In this document: piece by piece, positions 38,401-49,900 of the stretch
Position numbering within the stretch: the first letter of the stretch is position 1
Layout: every line of letters starts with the position of its first letter
NCBI GenBank assembly: GCA_002633005.1
Contig: NMRA01000026.1
Coordinates: 1,384,710 to 1,448,709 of the forward strand
From: Phoronis australis
Taxonomy: Eukaryota > Phoronida > Phoronidae
Direction: 5' to 3'
Length of the DNA stretch: 64,000 nucleotides
Translations under genes and position numbers: made by a program
Notes under the pieces: model-generated
Database searches by the model: none
Seen by the model: the letters and a program-made list of their open reading frames with translations, nothing else
What the model was told of the DNA's origin: nothing

Positions 38401-41075
38401 CATGTAATATGTAGCGCTAAGCTTTTTAGCTCACAAAAATCATGGCTGCCCTGTTTCAATGTAAAGTTTCTGCATTGAGCATGTAAAACGAGCAAGTATT
38501 TTCCTTAAGTAGGGGTCTAAAAAGTACAGGTATTTTTCTCACCGTTGTTCTGTTTTGATAGTACGATAAAATTGATATTTAGTTGAATTATTATTTAAAG
38601 AGATCAGTTCTGACAAAACAATCTGTTTATTGTAAAGGGATATGTCCATCTCTGTGGTTTCACAAAGCTGCTTAATAGTCCAGATCTATCAAGTTATAGG
38701 ACACAAACATGGACTACTTTGCACCTTATAGATTCCAGACTATAGGAATGCAGTCATCGTCGCCATGAACCCCAACTGTGTCAAGCGCGCCACATCGTAC
38801 GCAGAGCGCCTTCGCCTTGGTATTGCTGTCATTCATGGTGAAGATAAGGAGGACGATGCAGAACTGGACGGGCGGGCATCACCACCTCCTAGCTCACTGG
38901 AGGGACGCATAATGTCATTCGGCCTTGAGATGTTCCCAGGTAGGGCTGACTGAGCTCACAGTAGACATTTTTCTAGGATGTATGTCAGAAACTTTTCTGT
39001 CTAGCACTGAGGTGATTTTCTTAAAACTACAGTATGAGAGCTTTAACTGGTACAGAATTGTTCAAATTAAGAACCAATTTGAGACAGTTTAATATGCCAA
39101 AAATACCATGTTTCCACGTGGTAATAATTTTGCTGTGGAAAACTGGGAGTGTCGTCTCGCCATATTTGAGAAAGTGAATAATTTCTTCTGGCAAATGCAA
39201 AACCAAAATTAAGCAGAGAACTCACTACTGAGTTACGTATGTGTCCCACCATAATGATTACATTAGATTTGAGCTGATGACGTGCATCTGCAATCTGACT
39301 TAAATTGATATAAAAACTTATGTTTTTGATTTGTTATTATCAGCGTTTCTGTGTGTGCTGCAGGAATTTTGTGATCCCGGTGGCTGCGTGTTTCACTGAT
39401 CATTGACTACTTTTCACATTGCAGTGCTGTCTGCCAAAGAGAAGCCTCCAATCAGTGTCGTTGGCGACGTTGGTGGCAAAATAGCCATCATTGTGGTGAG
39501 TTGACTAATGTAAGAGTTAACCATTATTGTGGTGAGTTAGAGTAATGTAAGAGTTAGCTCAGTGGTTAGTGCTCTGCATTTTTTTAATCAGTTGTAGTGA
39601 GCACCAGCCATGACTGGGATATAACCTGTGATGGACTAGCACCCCCTCTAGTGGAAACTGAAAGATTCTCATCCAATCATACCATAAAGACTGGTGTTAG
39701 CCTCTGGCCCAATGAGCTTATGGTTCATGAAGGATTTGCGTGGTCTCACTCACTCACTCACTCACTCTCAAACTTACTTTTAGCTTTGCAGACCCTGTTC
39801 AGGTGTGATGTATACACATCAAGAGTCTTTTCCTTTAGCAAAATGTTACATAAAGTCATTACATTCAGTGCTCAAGTGTCTTGTTGCCAGTTTGGTCCTA
39901 CTGTGTGCTCTGGTAACCTGTGTATTTTTAATGAAGTTGAGATTGTTTTGTGGTCATTCTTAGTGGGGACTTGACGATTAGTTATCCTAGTCACTCATGA
40001 AACATTTGCTACTAGAATTCATCACTATATAGAAATAATTAGCCCTGTGGATGTTTGAATACTATTGAGTTTCACAATTTAACATTCTGAATGGCCATTT
40101 CATTACTTTTCCATGATGGCCATTTGGTACATGTAAGAGTAGGCTATTAAGGTTAATATAAGCTTGCTCCAAAACCACTTGCAAGATGTGGCTTTACAGT
40201 AGTGTGATTTCGCTAAACTCGTTGGACACTAGAACCCTTAAACACATTGCGAACTTTCGGGCCAAACCTTACTATTTCTTTTCACAGGATGACATCATAG
40301 ATGGACTACAGAGTTATGTTGTGGCTGCTGACATGCTTAAAGAGCGTGGTGCCTACAAGATTTACCTGATGGGCACTCATGGTCTGCTGTCATCCGATGC
40401 TCCTCGGCTAATAGAAGACTCACAGATTGATGAGGTTTGTGGAAACCCTTGGGGTTACAACCTTAGTCTTGATATCAAGCTCAGTCAAAGTTAAGAGCTA
40501 GAAAATGTGTTTGTAACAAAGTGACTTTGTCAGAGTTAAGTTTCCATAGATGTTGAGTTGGTTACAAGCTTAAAATGAAGTCTTAACTTCCTTATTGCTC
40601 GAAACATTCTTGTAGTAAAAGATTTCTCTTTAATACCAAGAAAAAGAACCTTAGTGTATAATGATTGTTACATGACAATGTTCTTAGAACTATTTCAGGC
40701 ACCAAGATTTTTGAGACGTTAACGGCTCGTTTGCTGTGTTAGAGTTTCTGCAAACTGATGTCCAAGGTGTCAACATACAATCAACAGGCGCTCATGCATA
40801 GCATCTTTTAAAAATGACAAATGCACATTTCTGCATTAATTATGAGACATCAGAAAAAGTGTTGGGCAATTTTGTTATTAAAAGTGAGTGTTATTTAAGT
40901 GTTGCGTATGTTTCAGGTGGTGGTTACAAACACTGTGCCTCATGACATTCAGAAGATGCAGTGTCACAAAATCAAGACTGTTGACGTCAGTGTACTTCTT
41001 GCTGAAGCTATCCGCAGGATTCACAACAATGAATCAATGTCGTATCTCTTCACTAATATTTCTACGGAAGACTAA
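35473..41075 (+). CDS. PRPSAP1/PRPSAP2: PRPP synthetase-associated protein (PRPSAP1/2 type), complete, 9 exons
   Basis: Non-catalytic partner of ribose-phosphate pyrophosphokinase that modulates PRPP synthesis in the cytosol. Exons: 35473-35555, 36491-36543, 36823-36889, 37298-37470, 38016-38131, 38732-38939, 39425-39495, 40288-40434, 40917-41075; 1077 nt, 358 aa (human 356/369). Landmarks: [150 protein letters not shown]...GRASPP replaces the catalytic Lys/Arg flexible loop (HKERKK) of PRPS, as in PRPSAP, so it is expected to be inactive as a kinase. ATG context is good (gaaaATG). Decayed duplicates of exon 4 lie in the following intron and of exon 9 in the 3' UTR. Confidence 0.95.
36032..36081. 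repeat. 25-bp perfect tandem duplication (PRPSAP intron 1)
   Basis: CCATTCTAGTATTTGCAAGC ACTGT occurs twice in direct succession (36032-36056, 36057-36081). Confidence 0.92.
37491..37610 (+). pseudogene. two decayed tandem copies of the 3' part of PRPSAP exon 4 with its splice donor
   Basis: The last ~57 bp of exon 4 plus 20 bp of intron (37414-37490) is repeated at 37491-37568 (GTGAGGAAATGTGGCTGTAT ... TGTAAATCAG|GTAATGTCCTG) and, shortened, at 37570-37610. The second copy keeps an intact donor (exon end 37549). Its use in place of the normal donor would add 79 nt and break the frame. Confidence 0.9.
39550..39775 (+). repeat. tRNA-like/SINE-like block ending in a CACT microsatellite (PRPSAP intron 7)
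   Basis: GTTAGCTCAGTGGTTAGTGC is a good tRNA-type A box. No clear B box follows, but about 190 bp later comes (CACT)n at 39747-39770, a common tail for invertebrate SINEs. It also contains CACCCCCTCTAGTGG, reminiscent of the CTCF-like core. Confidence 0.45.
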
Positions 41076-41103
41076 GCACGTTGTGTGTCAATGTAGATGA
41101 TCA

Positions 41104-41177
41104 GGGTCTATGTCATGAAAAGTGACTTAAAGACTTGAGCCTGAAATTTGGTGTAGTCACTTTCATGACACAGACCT
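41104..41177. repeat. stem-loop in PRPSAP 3' UTR
   Basis: GGGTCTATGTCATGAAAAGT (from 41104) pairs with AGTCACTTTCATGACACAGA (to 41177) over about 23 bp with two irregularities, loop 27 nt, starting 28 bp after the stop codon. Confidence 0.75.
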
Positions 41178-41440
41178 GTGGACTGTTGATTACAGTGTGC
41201 TCATTGTTGAAGGATTCGCTTAAATGAGTCCATGTCATGTCTTGTCACCAGTTATCTCTATTGAAGCCTATGCTTGTCATGGGTGAATGTCAGATGATGG
41301 GAACTGTTATGTCAGTGTTCTTACTGCTGACGTCATCTGCAAAATTTGCAAAAATAAATCGTAGGCTTATCTTTGCACCGACATTACTAGTGAAGACTGA
41401 ATGCATTGTGGCTCAGAGTCACATGATCAGAGTTGTCAAT
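41173..41440 (+). pseudogene. two decayed tandem copies of the PRPSAP terminal exon in its 3' UTR
   Basis: 41173-41300 and 41310-41435 align by eye with the end of exon 9 (40975-41110). Shared elements: (G)ACTGTTGA..(A)CAGTGT, TTCTTGCTGA-like, (C)AATGA(A/G)TC.ATGTC, TATCT(C/T)T, C(A)CTA..ATT, GAAGACT(A/G)A, CATTGTG/CACGTTGTG, GTCAATGT and GATCAG(G)GT. Both have lost the frame. Confidence 0.7.
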
Positions 41441-43100
41441 GTCTGTGTTGTTATTTGTTAAAGACACCCACACGATTAGTTTTTTAGTCATTGTTTTTTG
41501 CACGAATACTTCTGCAGAAGTTTGCACTCATTTGTCAATGGTATTTCTGCTTAAGATTCATAGTGATTTATTGTCAGTCTGTCTCTAACTCCACTAGTCA
41601 CTGTTGCCCGTAAGTCTCCTGTTTATGTGTTATCGTTTTCAATGTGTTTGCTCTTATTAAGGAAGTCCTAGATCTATGAAGATCGTTTTCAGCTTAAAAT
41701 AAGTCAACTCGGCCGATCACATTTATCGCTATTTTCCAAAGTGCTCGAACATATTTTTCTCCCTTCCCTCCCTTTTTTCTAAAAAGTTTGTATGTGTTTA
41801 AGAGTGTGTTCACTTTAAACTAACTTTATCTCTGGTGTTTGCCTCTACCCTGGCACTGTAGAATGAACCAAATCATTTTTAAACAATTATCCACTTGTAT
41901 TTTTAGCTGTAAATGCATTAAATTTTGTTGTTTTTTTTTTAACCACCATTTTTACAACATCAAAAGTGTGCAGTGCCCCACACACTCTGACCACTCCTAC
42001 TTAAGAGGTGTGGTTTGTACTCAATATTATGATAACTGGAAACTGACCCGTGTTTGGTGATCCAATGTTTTACTTATAGCTCCAGATTGATTGGAAATCT
42101 GTCCTTCGCACTGTGCATTTAACCTATATAGTAGAAGTTCTAGTAACTGGCCATTGGGATTTTTGCGTTATATTCCTTATTTTTCTGTGAACATTTTGTG
42201 CTTTCAGGTATCTTGTCGTTGGCAATCTAGTCATCATTGTCAAACACTACTGTACTGTCATTTAGCTTCATTCTTGCCTTTGTTCGAATGTAATTGTCGA
42301 TGAATGTCTGTTACAAATTGCATCATTCACATTTGGCAATTTCTTGGCTGTAAGTAATTTTGCTATAAATACAAAGCGCTTATTAAAAATATGCTCTAAA
42401 AGATATCCGATTAATGTCCATGAATGCTCATATAGAAATGCAGTCAAGAATTCATCCCATTTATTGACTTCGGCATGTTAAGTGTCATTTTGAAGCGTCT
42501 CTACTTACGATTTGTATGTGAATTCTTCAGGGCTTGGAATTTTCCTCTTTTAAGAGGATTTCCTCATTTTTGGTTTACGTCCAGTTTTCTCTTTTTTAGT
42601 CATATCATTATTTTGACTGTATTCATGCAAAAACGTTTATTTCACGTAAACTTTACAACAAAGAATATTTCTATCACTCAAGCCTATTTATTTGTGGAAT
42701 GGTACATCATTTTGGAAGAGTTCTTCCTTTTTTGTCATTGGTCATTCCAACCCCTGATAATTTATTTTTGGCCGCTTAATTATAGTTTGTTACTTAAGGC
42801 TACTTTGAACCAATCTTGTACCATTCAGAAACTGGTTATCACCTTCATTTCTCGTGTAAAGTGATTTTTAAAGTTCTGGCTGTGTCTTATTGCTGGGTAA
42901 AGCCCACTATAAACTCAAAATCACTTCTAATTAGATTACAATAAAGCGGCTCAAATCAAAGGCAATTTAATTTTTGACAAAAGGCAAATACATGACAGCT
43001 TTACTATATTAATCAGCAATGCATTCTGGGAATATTTTCTTTACATGGTTTAGTAGGATTTTGTGCTTTATGTGATACAATTGTGATAAATGTAACAATA

Positions 43101-43462
43101 CGGCCGTCCCGGATTACACAGTGGTAGAACTTTTCTTTGTCCTGGAGGTACGAAAGCACATGACCTAGTTTTAGAAATCGGGCACATTTTCGTGTCTCTC
43201 ATTGATGGGAAGGCGAGGAATTTCACATCTCTCATCTCGCATCAGAGTTGCAGGCCACAGCACAGCAGTAATACTTCGTTGGCATTGGAAGGACGAATAA
43301 TGTAATGAAACCGAGAAAAACTTGTAAAGAATTAAACAACAAATAAAATGTGAAACTCAAATGGCACAAAAATGAGGCAGCAAATGTGCCTGATGGATGT
43401 TTACAGCATTGTGGGTAAATACAGTGAGATTCCTGTATCGCTGTGTAATCCGGAACGGCCCG
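43101..43462. repeat. ~360-bp MITE with ~21-bp terminal inverted repeats
   Basis: CGGCCGTCCCGGATTACACA at the left is complementary (about 19 of 21) to TGTGTAATCCGGAACGGCCC at the right. Part of the interior and the left end (GGATTACACAG.GGTAGAAC ... CTGGAGGTA) is shared with 54560-54955, which also shares CACAGCAGTAATACTT. Confidence 0.8.
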
Positions 43463-43946
43463 ATTGATAAGAATTTGTTTATTGCAAATAAACTGATTAA
43501 ACCAAAGGCTTATAGCAATGTAACAAAGATACTGCACAATCAATTCACGTCATCAGAATAAGTTGCAGCTTTAGAACCACAGACTAATTTCAAAACACAG
43601 TAATAAAGAACAGTAAGAGTCAACAATTGTTTTATGTGCTTTTTTGATGGCGATGTAATAATGACAAAACGCGTGTGAATACAGATGTGAGCATATTGCA
43701 ACAAAATTATAACTTTGCCGCATCGGCATTCAGTACAATTTATCAACCGGATTAAAGAGAGCTGGTAATTATAATGCAAAAACTCAGCTACTGAATAATA
43801 TCTACATATTTCGCTTTTATAGTCCTCTTAAGGGACAGTTTCAAAAGCAGCGACTTATCCAACCTACGACTTGCATAAGTATAGGCATTGGATGAAGGTG
43901 ACCTCTTGAGCAGAGTTAAGTCTTGCGCGATGATGGTTTAAATGAA

Positions 43947-46900
43947 TTATATTGTGCATGATTTATTGACCTTGGCATGCACGTGTACAGAGCCATCTCT
44001 AGTTCCACACAGCAACACAGGCTTTTTGGGGTGCCAAGATACCGCTGTAAATGATTTACAGCGATTTTCAGCCACAAGGTTTTGTCTTGTTAGGTCCCAA
44101 ATGGCGACGAAGCCTTTTTGTGTGACTGTCGCAACATAGTTCTGGTGTTGAACACTGTTGGAAATTCTGAAAATAAACAACATTGACCAGATTTACGCAT
44201 AATAGCTTTTTAATTCAGATCTATACTTCTGAGCATTTTGTTAGACATTTGCTGTTTTTGTTGCAAACTCTCATGAGTTGATTTCATTCATAATCCATTC
44301 ATAATAGCAACTTATGCTCAGGAAGCAGTTCACGATTGTCGCCACGGACACAAATAAAACAACACATGTTTCTAAAGCGTACATCTAGATTCCATTCCTT
44401 TTCAAGGTGTAGCAGAAAATGTTAAAAGTGAAAATATATAATGCGTTATTTATGCAACAATTGCATCATGTTAGTAGTGTAAATAGCAAACACACATGGA
44501 GAGACCCCAGGTGGCAAAGGCTAAAGATACGGGCTCAAATGCGGCCAAGTTACATGACAACTGTGACGAAAGATCACCCACCAAGAATTATAGTACAGTG
44601 ATAGAGGGAGCATGAATTTTTGTTGAACCCTGACCTCATTGCTAAAGTGAGACATCAGTGGTTCATTAGGAGGGAATACAATGAGTTTGGGATGAAATCA
44701 CCAAAAACATGGTTTAGAGTTTTATCAAAAGCACTTGACTAGAAAAGATAAAATTGTGACACTGACAGAACATTTTCATTAAAGACTGAGTCACTAACAG
44801 GACGGGTTACATAAAATTCATCTCGGGAGCAACACACAAAATGAACACTTACTGTTCATTGTAGATTCCCCCATCCCCATCTCTGCCTCNCCCCCCCCCC
44901 CCTTCCCTCCCTTTCCCATCTCTCTCTCCATTCCTCGTCCCCTTTCTTACCCTTGATGTATCGCCATTCCCCTACATGACTCACCTATCCTGTGAAACAG
45001 CAAACTCATGAAGTAGCACAGAGTTCCCAGTGTTGGGATTGACAACGAGCAGTTTGATAACACTGGGTGTGTTCAGTAGCAAAAAGAAGAGTCCATTTTC
45101 ATGTACAGCACCACCACAATTTGCCATAGAAACGATGTCTGAAGATAACTGAGGTATGGAAGTCAGCAGAACACCCAATTCCCAGTTCCTGAAATATATA
45201 CACACATATGAAGTGGAAAACGAGCTACCTTCTGGTATAAACATCACTGATTATTTACATACTTAGCTCTTGATATGGCTTATTAATTCTATAGCATGCA
45301 GTAATATTCTTTGGATAATAAAGGAATAGCTGACCTACACACAATTTTGGTTTCAGTTAAGCAGGTGGCAGAAGATTGAACAAAAATGGAAATAAAAAGT
45401 GTACGGTAGTCTCTTCCATCATTGACAGAAAATGTTTTCATGATGATTGTATTAAACTCAAAGCTATGCCCATTATTGCAAGATAATTGTAAAGATGAGT
45501 TGTAACAACAGCTGTACATTACAGTAATACACCTGGTCCTTATTAATGGTCCAATAAACACAAGCCTCTTATAATTAATAAACTTTTGATTTAGATCACT
45601 TGCTATTACAAAACATCACAGATATGTTATTTCTTACTCAGGTTGGAAATAATTTCCAGGACTGAGAAGAACTGATAGGTCGTTATTACTTCAGACCGGG
45701 TCCATTAACGCTTATTCAATGGACTATGATAAGCTGCAGCTGGGAGCAGTAGGAGAGTGTACTCACCCCAGGACACTTGTGATTTTCATTCAGAAATTGT
45801 GAGAGCCCTGGATGTTGTATAGATATGTGAGCATGTGCATCCCATAGGTTACACTTTCCTTTATGTTTCTCTGATTTAAACCATATGGCTGTGATTACTA
45901 GTTTGAGAGATATTGACAGATTTATGTAAGTGTAGACCCATAGTTTCATTATATGGCTGGAGCCCGACATGGGAGGATGACTGTGGATAAGTTTATTTTC
46001 ACTATGATGAAGATGTACATACGGTGAAAATCAACAACTTTTATGTTGGCTTCTTTTCTGTGAAATTAACATTTCCAATTTAAAATTGTTAGATCATTTC
46101 TCTGGGTGACAGCTTAGTGTACAGCAGTAGTGGTGACCTATTTAGCTCAGCACACAGGGAACGTAGTCTGAATAGAGGCTCAGCAGGATAAGGGTTAAGT
46201 TGGTAGTCATGGCAGTTTAGATCTAGTAGCCAAGGCAGTATGGTCGTCTGGGGAATTCTGTGCATCTCATGGTAATAGCCTGATATAACATGCCCACATT
46301 TTGAGAACCAGATTTTTCCACTAATTAACTGATTCTCAAAATGCAGGCACATTACATCAGACTATTGCCCACTTTATAGTAACCGATTCAATTCAATTCA
46401 AACATAGCTTCGGAAGAACAGATAACAGAGAAAGTTGATGTTTTCTACATGACAACAAGGTTTATAGCAGCTATAAGTATGCTTTCTTCATAAGTCAAGG
46501 CAGCTGCAGACTGTATACAAATACGCAATACACCAAGTAACCTATGACAGTGCAAAAAACAGTCATAAACCAAACAATGAAATTTCTTTGAAGTTGATAA
46601 GATGATGATCATTAAGACGTCAATCACAAAATGCAAACCAAAAATTAAAATGGTTCTATCAACTTTTTTTGTTTTGCAACCAATGTTTGTAATTGCAATT
46701 GCATTGTAAACCTTGCTTGGTTGAGAACATTACTATTGCCAATTCATCTAACAATGCAGTACTAAAAAGTATTGAATCTCACAATTGTCAACCTTAATGA
46801 AATCCTTTCCAATTTCATCAAGAAGCATTTTAGCTCTTCATTCAAGTATATAATTTCAGAATCTTAGATAACTGAAAACTCTAAAAAATACCTCGAAATG

Positions 46901-49900
46901 TACACAATTGCAATTTGTATTCAAGTTATTACAATCCATTCATTCATTTCTCATCACAGAAGTCCAAATTACCCTAACTTCATCAGACAAATATTGTTTT
47001 TGTGAAATCGGAATGAATGCTAGATTTATCTTTTAATCATTGTATAAGAAAACATGCAATATTTTTTAGAGTGGTGTATAGCAACAGAGATATGTTGAAG
47101 CTCATGCTTACCAGATGTGTACAGACCGTTTGGATACACCAACTAAGGCAAGTTTCAGATGTTTCACAGTGGACATGCCCACCAACCCATCAGGAGCCCC
47201 TTGCAGTTGACTGGTGTCATCAAAGCAAGTGTAGTCCTGGCGAACAACATGCCTCTGTAGCTGGGTAGAGTTTGGCATTACCATAGCAACGAGGATAGAC
47301 CAGGGATTCACTACACAAGTCAGATGTCTTCCACCACTGAAAGAAGAAAACAAATAAACCTGTTTTTCACATGCATTTAATAGCAAATATTGTATACAAA
47401 CATTCAAGGGTCATAGGCCTATACGTGAAGCTGCGCCTATATCAGAGTTAGGCACATACACAAATATGTGAGACATTTTAGAAAAACAAAGGGGTAAATT
47501 TTCAATGTAGCATGTGAATGATGCTTGATTTATGCAAATACACAACAGCAAATAATGTGTATTCAGTTAACATTAACTATCTGAATGAAAGGAACAGAGA
47601 ATAGACACAAACAACACAGAACAAAATGCCCAGTTTACAACATGTTCATACACAAGAGCAACGTGGAGCGTTGAAATGCGCCCACAATTGCACCGCATAC
47701 GGTATCCTTCTAGGGTTGTTTATTGGTACCATAAAGTGACCAGTAGAGGGCATACTTTGCAAAATGGAAAGGCATGGTCATTGTCTCCTCAATAGGCTAG
47801 GGGCAAAATGTGAGTAATCTTCATAATACAAGCACATCCTATACACCAGTTGCTTAAAGCACCACAGAAACATAGAATTAAAAACAAATTTACCAACATA
47901 CGAGATTAGCACAGCATTAGAATGCCAGAAACAAATTTCTACTTGGAACTTTTCCTTCACAGTCACGAAGTAACACAAAGTATACACCTGAAGACCTATG
48001 AAAATACAGAGGTCAATGTAAAATACTAAAATTGCCACTAGAGGCAAATACTAAAATTGCCACTAGAGGCATACCGGTAATCAGAATCATCCTAAAGTCG
48101 TCATCGTCCGTTGTCAACATCACATAAATACACTTGCTAAATTTAGTAAAGATCCTGCAAACGGTTTGGGAGATACAGCCATGGGCGCAAAAAAACAAAA
48201 CTGCCACTAGGAGGCGCCACAGTAGTCCAAATCGTCTGAAAATCATTGTCAGCTGTCTTCCTTATAGTAAGCACATACACGCCAATTTTCACAATCATCC
48301 TTTGAGCGGTTTGGTTGATAGAGGGGTGGACGCAAAAATACAGACTCGAAAACAGTAAAAATGGCCACTAGGTGGCGCAAACTACGTCGAATCCATCTGA
48401 AAACAGTAGGATAGCGTCATCTCACTAATAGGTGCCTACATACCAAATTTCATGAAAATCCGTTCAGGACTTTTGAAGATACAAAGGTAAGCGTAAAAAA
48501 CTAAAATTGCCACTAGGGGGCACACCGGTAGTCGGATCCGTCCGAAAGTTCGCACATGCCGTCCCATTCATGAAAGGAACATATGTGCCAAATTTCATGA
48601 ACGTATGTCAAAGGGTTTTGGAGATAGAGCAGCGGACGCCGGACGCCGGACGGACGCCGCCCGAACGGACGGACGGACGGACAGAGATGACGGCATAATG
48701 CGTCCACATATAAATATGTGGGCGCATAATAAAGGACAAACGCTGATGGCAACAGGTGGGACATATGTGCATGCACTATGTCAAGTCTCAGATATAGATG
48801 CGTGGGACTGTATATATGTCCATATGAGGTACATTTGAAATAGAGCACCATTGATAATGTTTAAGGCTGCACAAACAATTTAAAGCAACTGAACACGTAC
48901 ACTGAAATCTACTGTATTCTCCCCTTCTCACATTGCTAGTCATTTTATGCGTTGAATGTAGTATGGCTGGAAATGAGCAGGTTCTGTGACTAAACACTCG
49001 AAGGAGCTACTAGTTGGTGTCTTCAAAAGGGTAAAGTGGTTTAAATAAAAAGTTTGTCACAGGAGGCCCGGATGTTGGAGCTTCAATGACTGTAAATGTT
49101 AGGAACTGATCAGAGGACAATTAAGGCTTATAGCCAGAATCATACTGTACAACGTCACGGCAAAAAATTATTCCAAACCTTGAGTGACCAAACACAGGCA
49201 CTAGGTGAACTTTGTCTCTGAACACCAACAGGTTGACAGGGCTGAGACTGAACTCCCCATAAAGCACCAGGGTCAGACAAGGAGTATGGCAATCACTGAG
49301 AATCTTGACATCAACCAGAAACTCATTCTGAAATGATCAATGGGAAAGATGTCAGTTTTGTTCAGCCATTTTAGTGCAGACATGCCCATTATTTATAACA
49401 GATACTGTGACTACTAAAATTAAGACAAAAATACAGAGATTGGCTGTAATCTTTAAAGAACTGGTAAAAAATCAGACAACTTATGTACAACGTGATCTTC
49501 GGCACATGCTCCCAGTTCAAATGTTCATTTTACAGCTAGCAACTTTCTGTTGCCATTTTCCCCCACAGTTTCTATTGTGACCTGCAGGTCACCATTGCCA
49601 GCTTTAGATGTATTCAGCCACCAACCTTTCGACACATCCATGCCTGTGCCGCCCGTTCACACCATGCATCAGAGTCAGATCGACTGTAGTACCACACCTT
49701 GACACCAGCACGCGTGCAGCCAACCACAACCTCACACTGATCGCCTTGCCACAGCACAGTGGAACAGAGAACACAGAGGACAGGGTGAGTGGGATTCTTG
49801 TTAACCTAACGAATGAAGACCAAGAGGTGACATCTATTGTTAGGACAATTAGACAATTGTGGACATTTCAAGTACACATTAGGACAGTGCATAGAAGATG

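Larger units (their letters stand above)
41076..43946. other. intergenic region PRPSAP to PALB2 (convergent)
   Basis: It contains the PRPSAP 3' UTR with a stem-loop and decayed exon copies (41076-41440; AATAAA at 41353-41358 and again at 42940-42945), about 1.5 kb of T-rich sequence with no recognisable gene, and a MITE (43101-43462). A minus-strand AATAAA at 43478-43483 may serve PALB2. Confidence 0.6.

Noticed and set aside
42475-42864. 129-codon hydrophobic plus-strand frame downstream of PRPSAP
   Set aside because: Phe/Leu-rich translation simply reflects T-rich DNA; no signal, domain or splice support.
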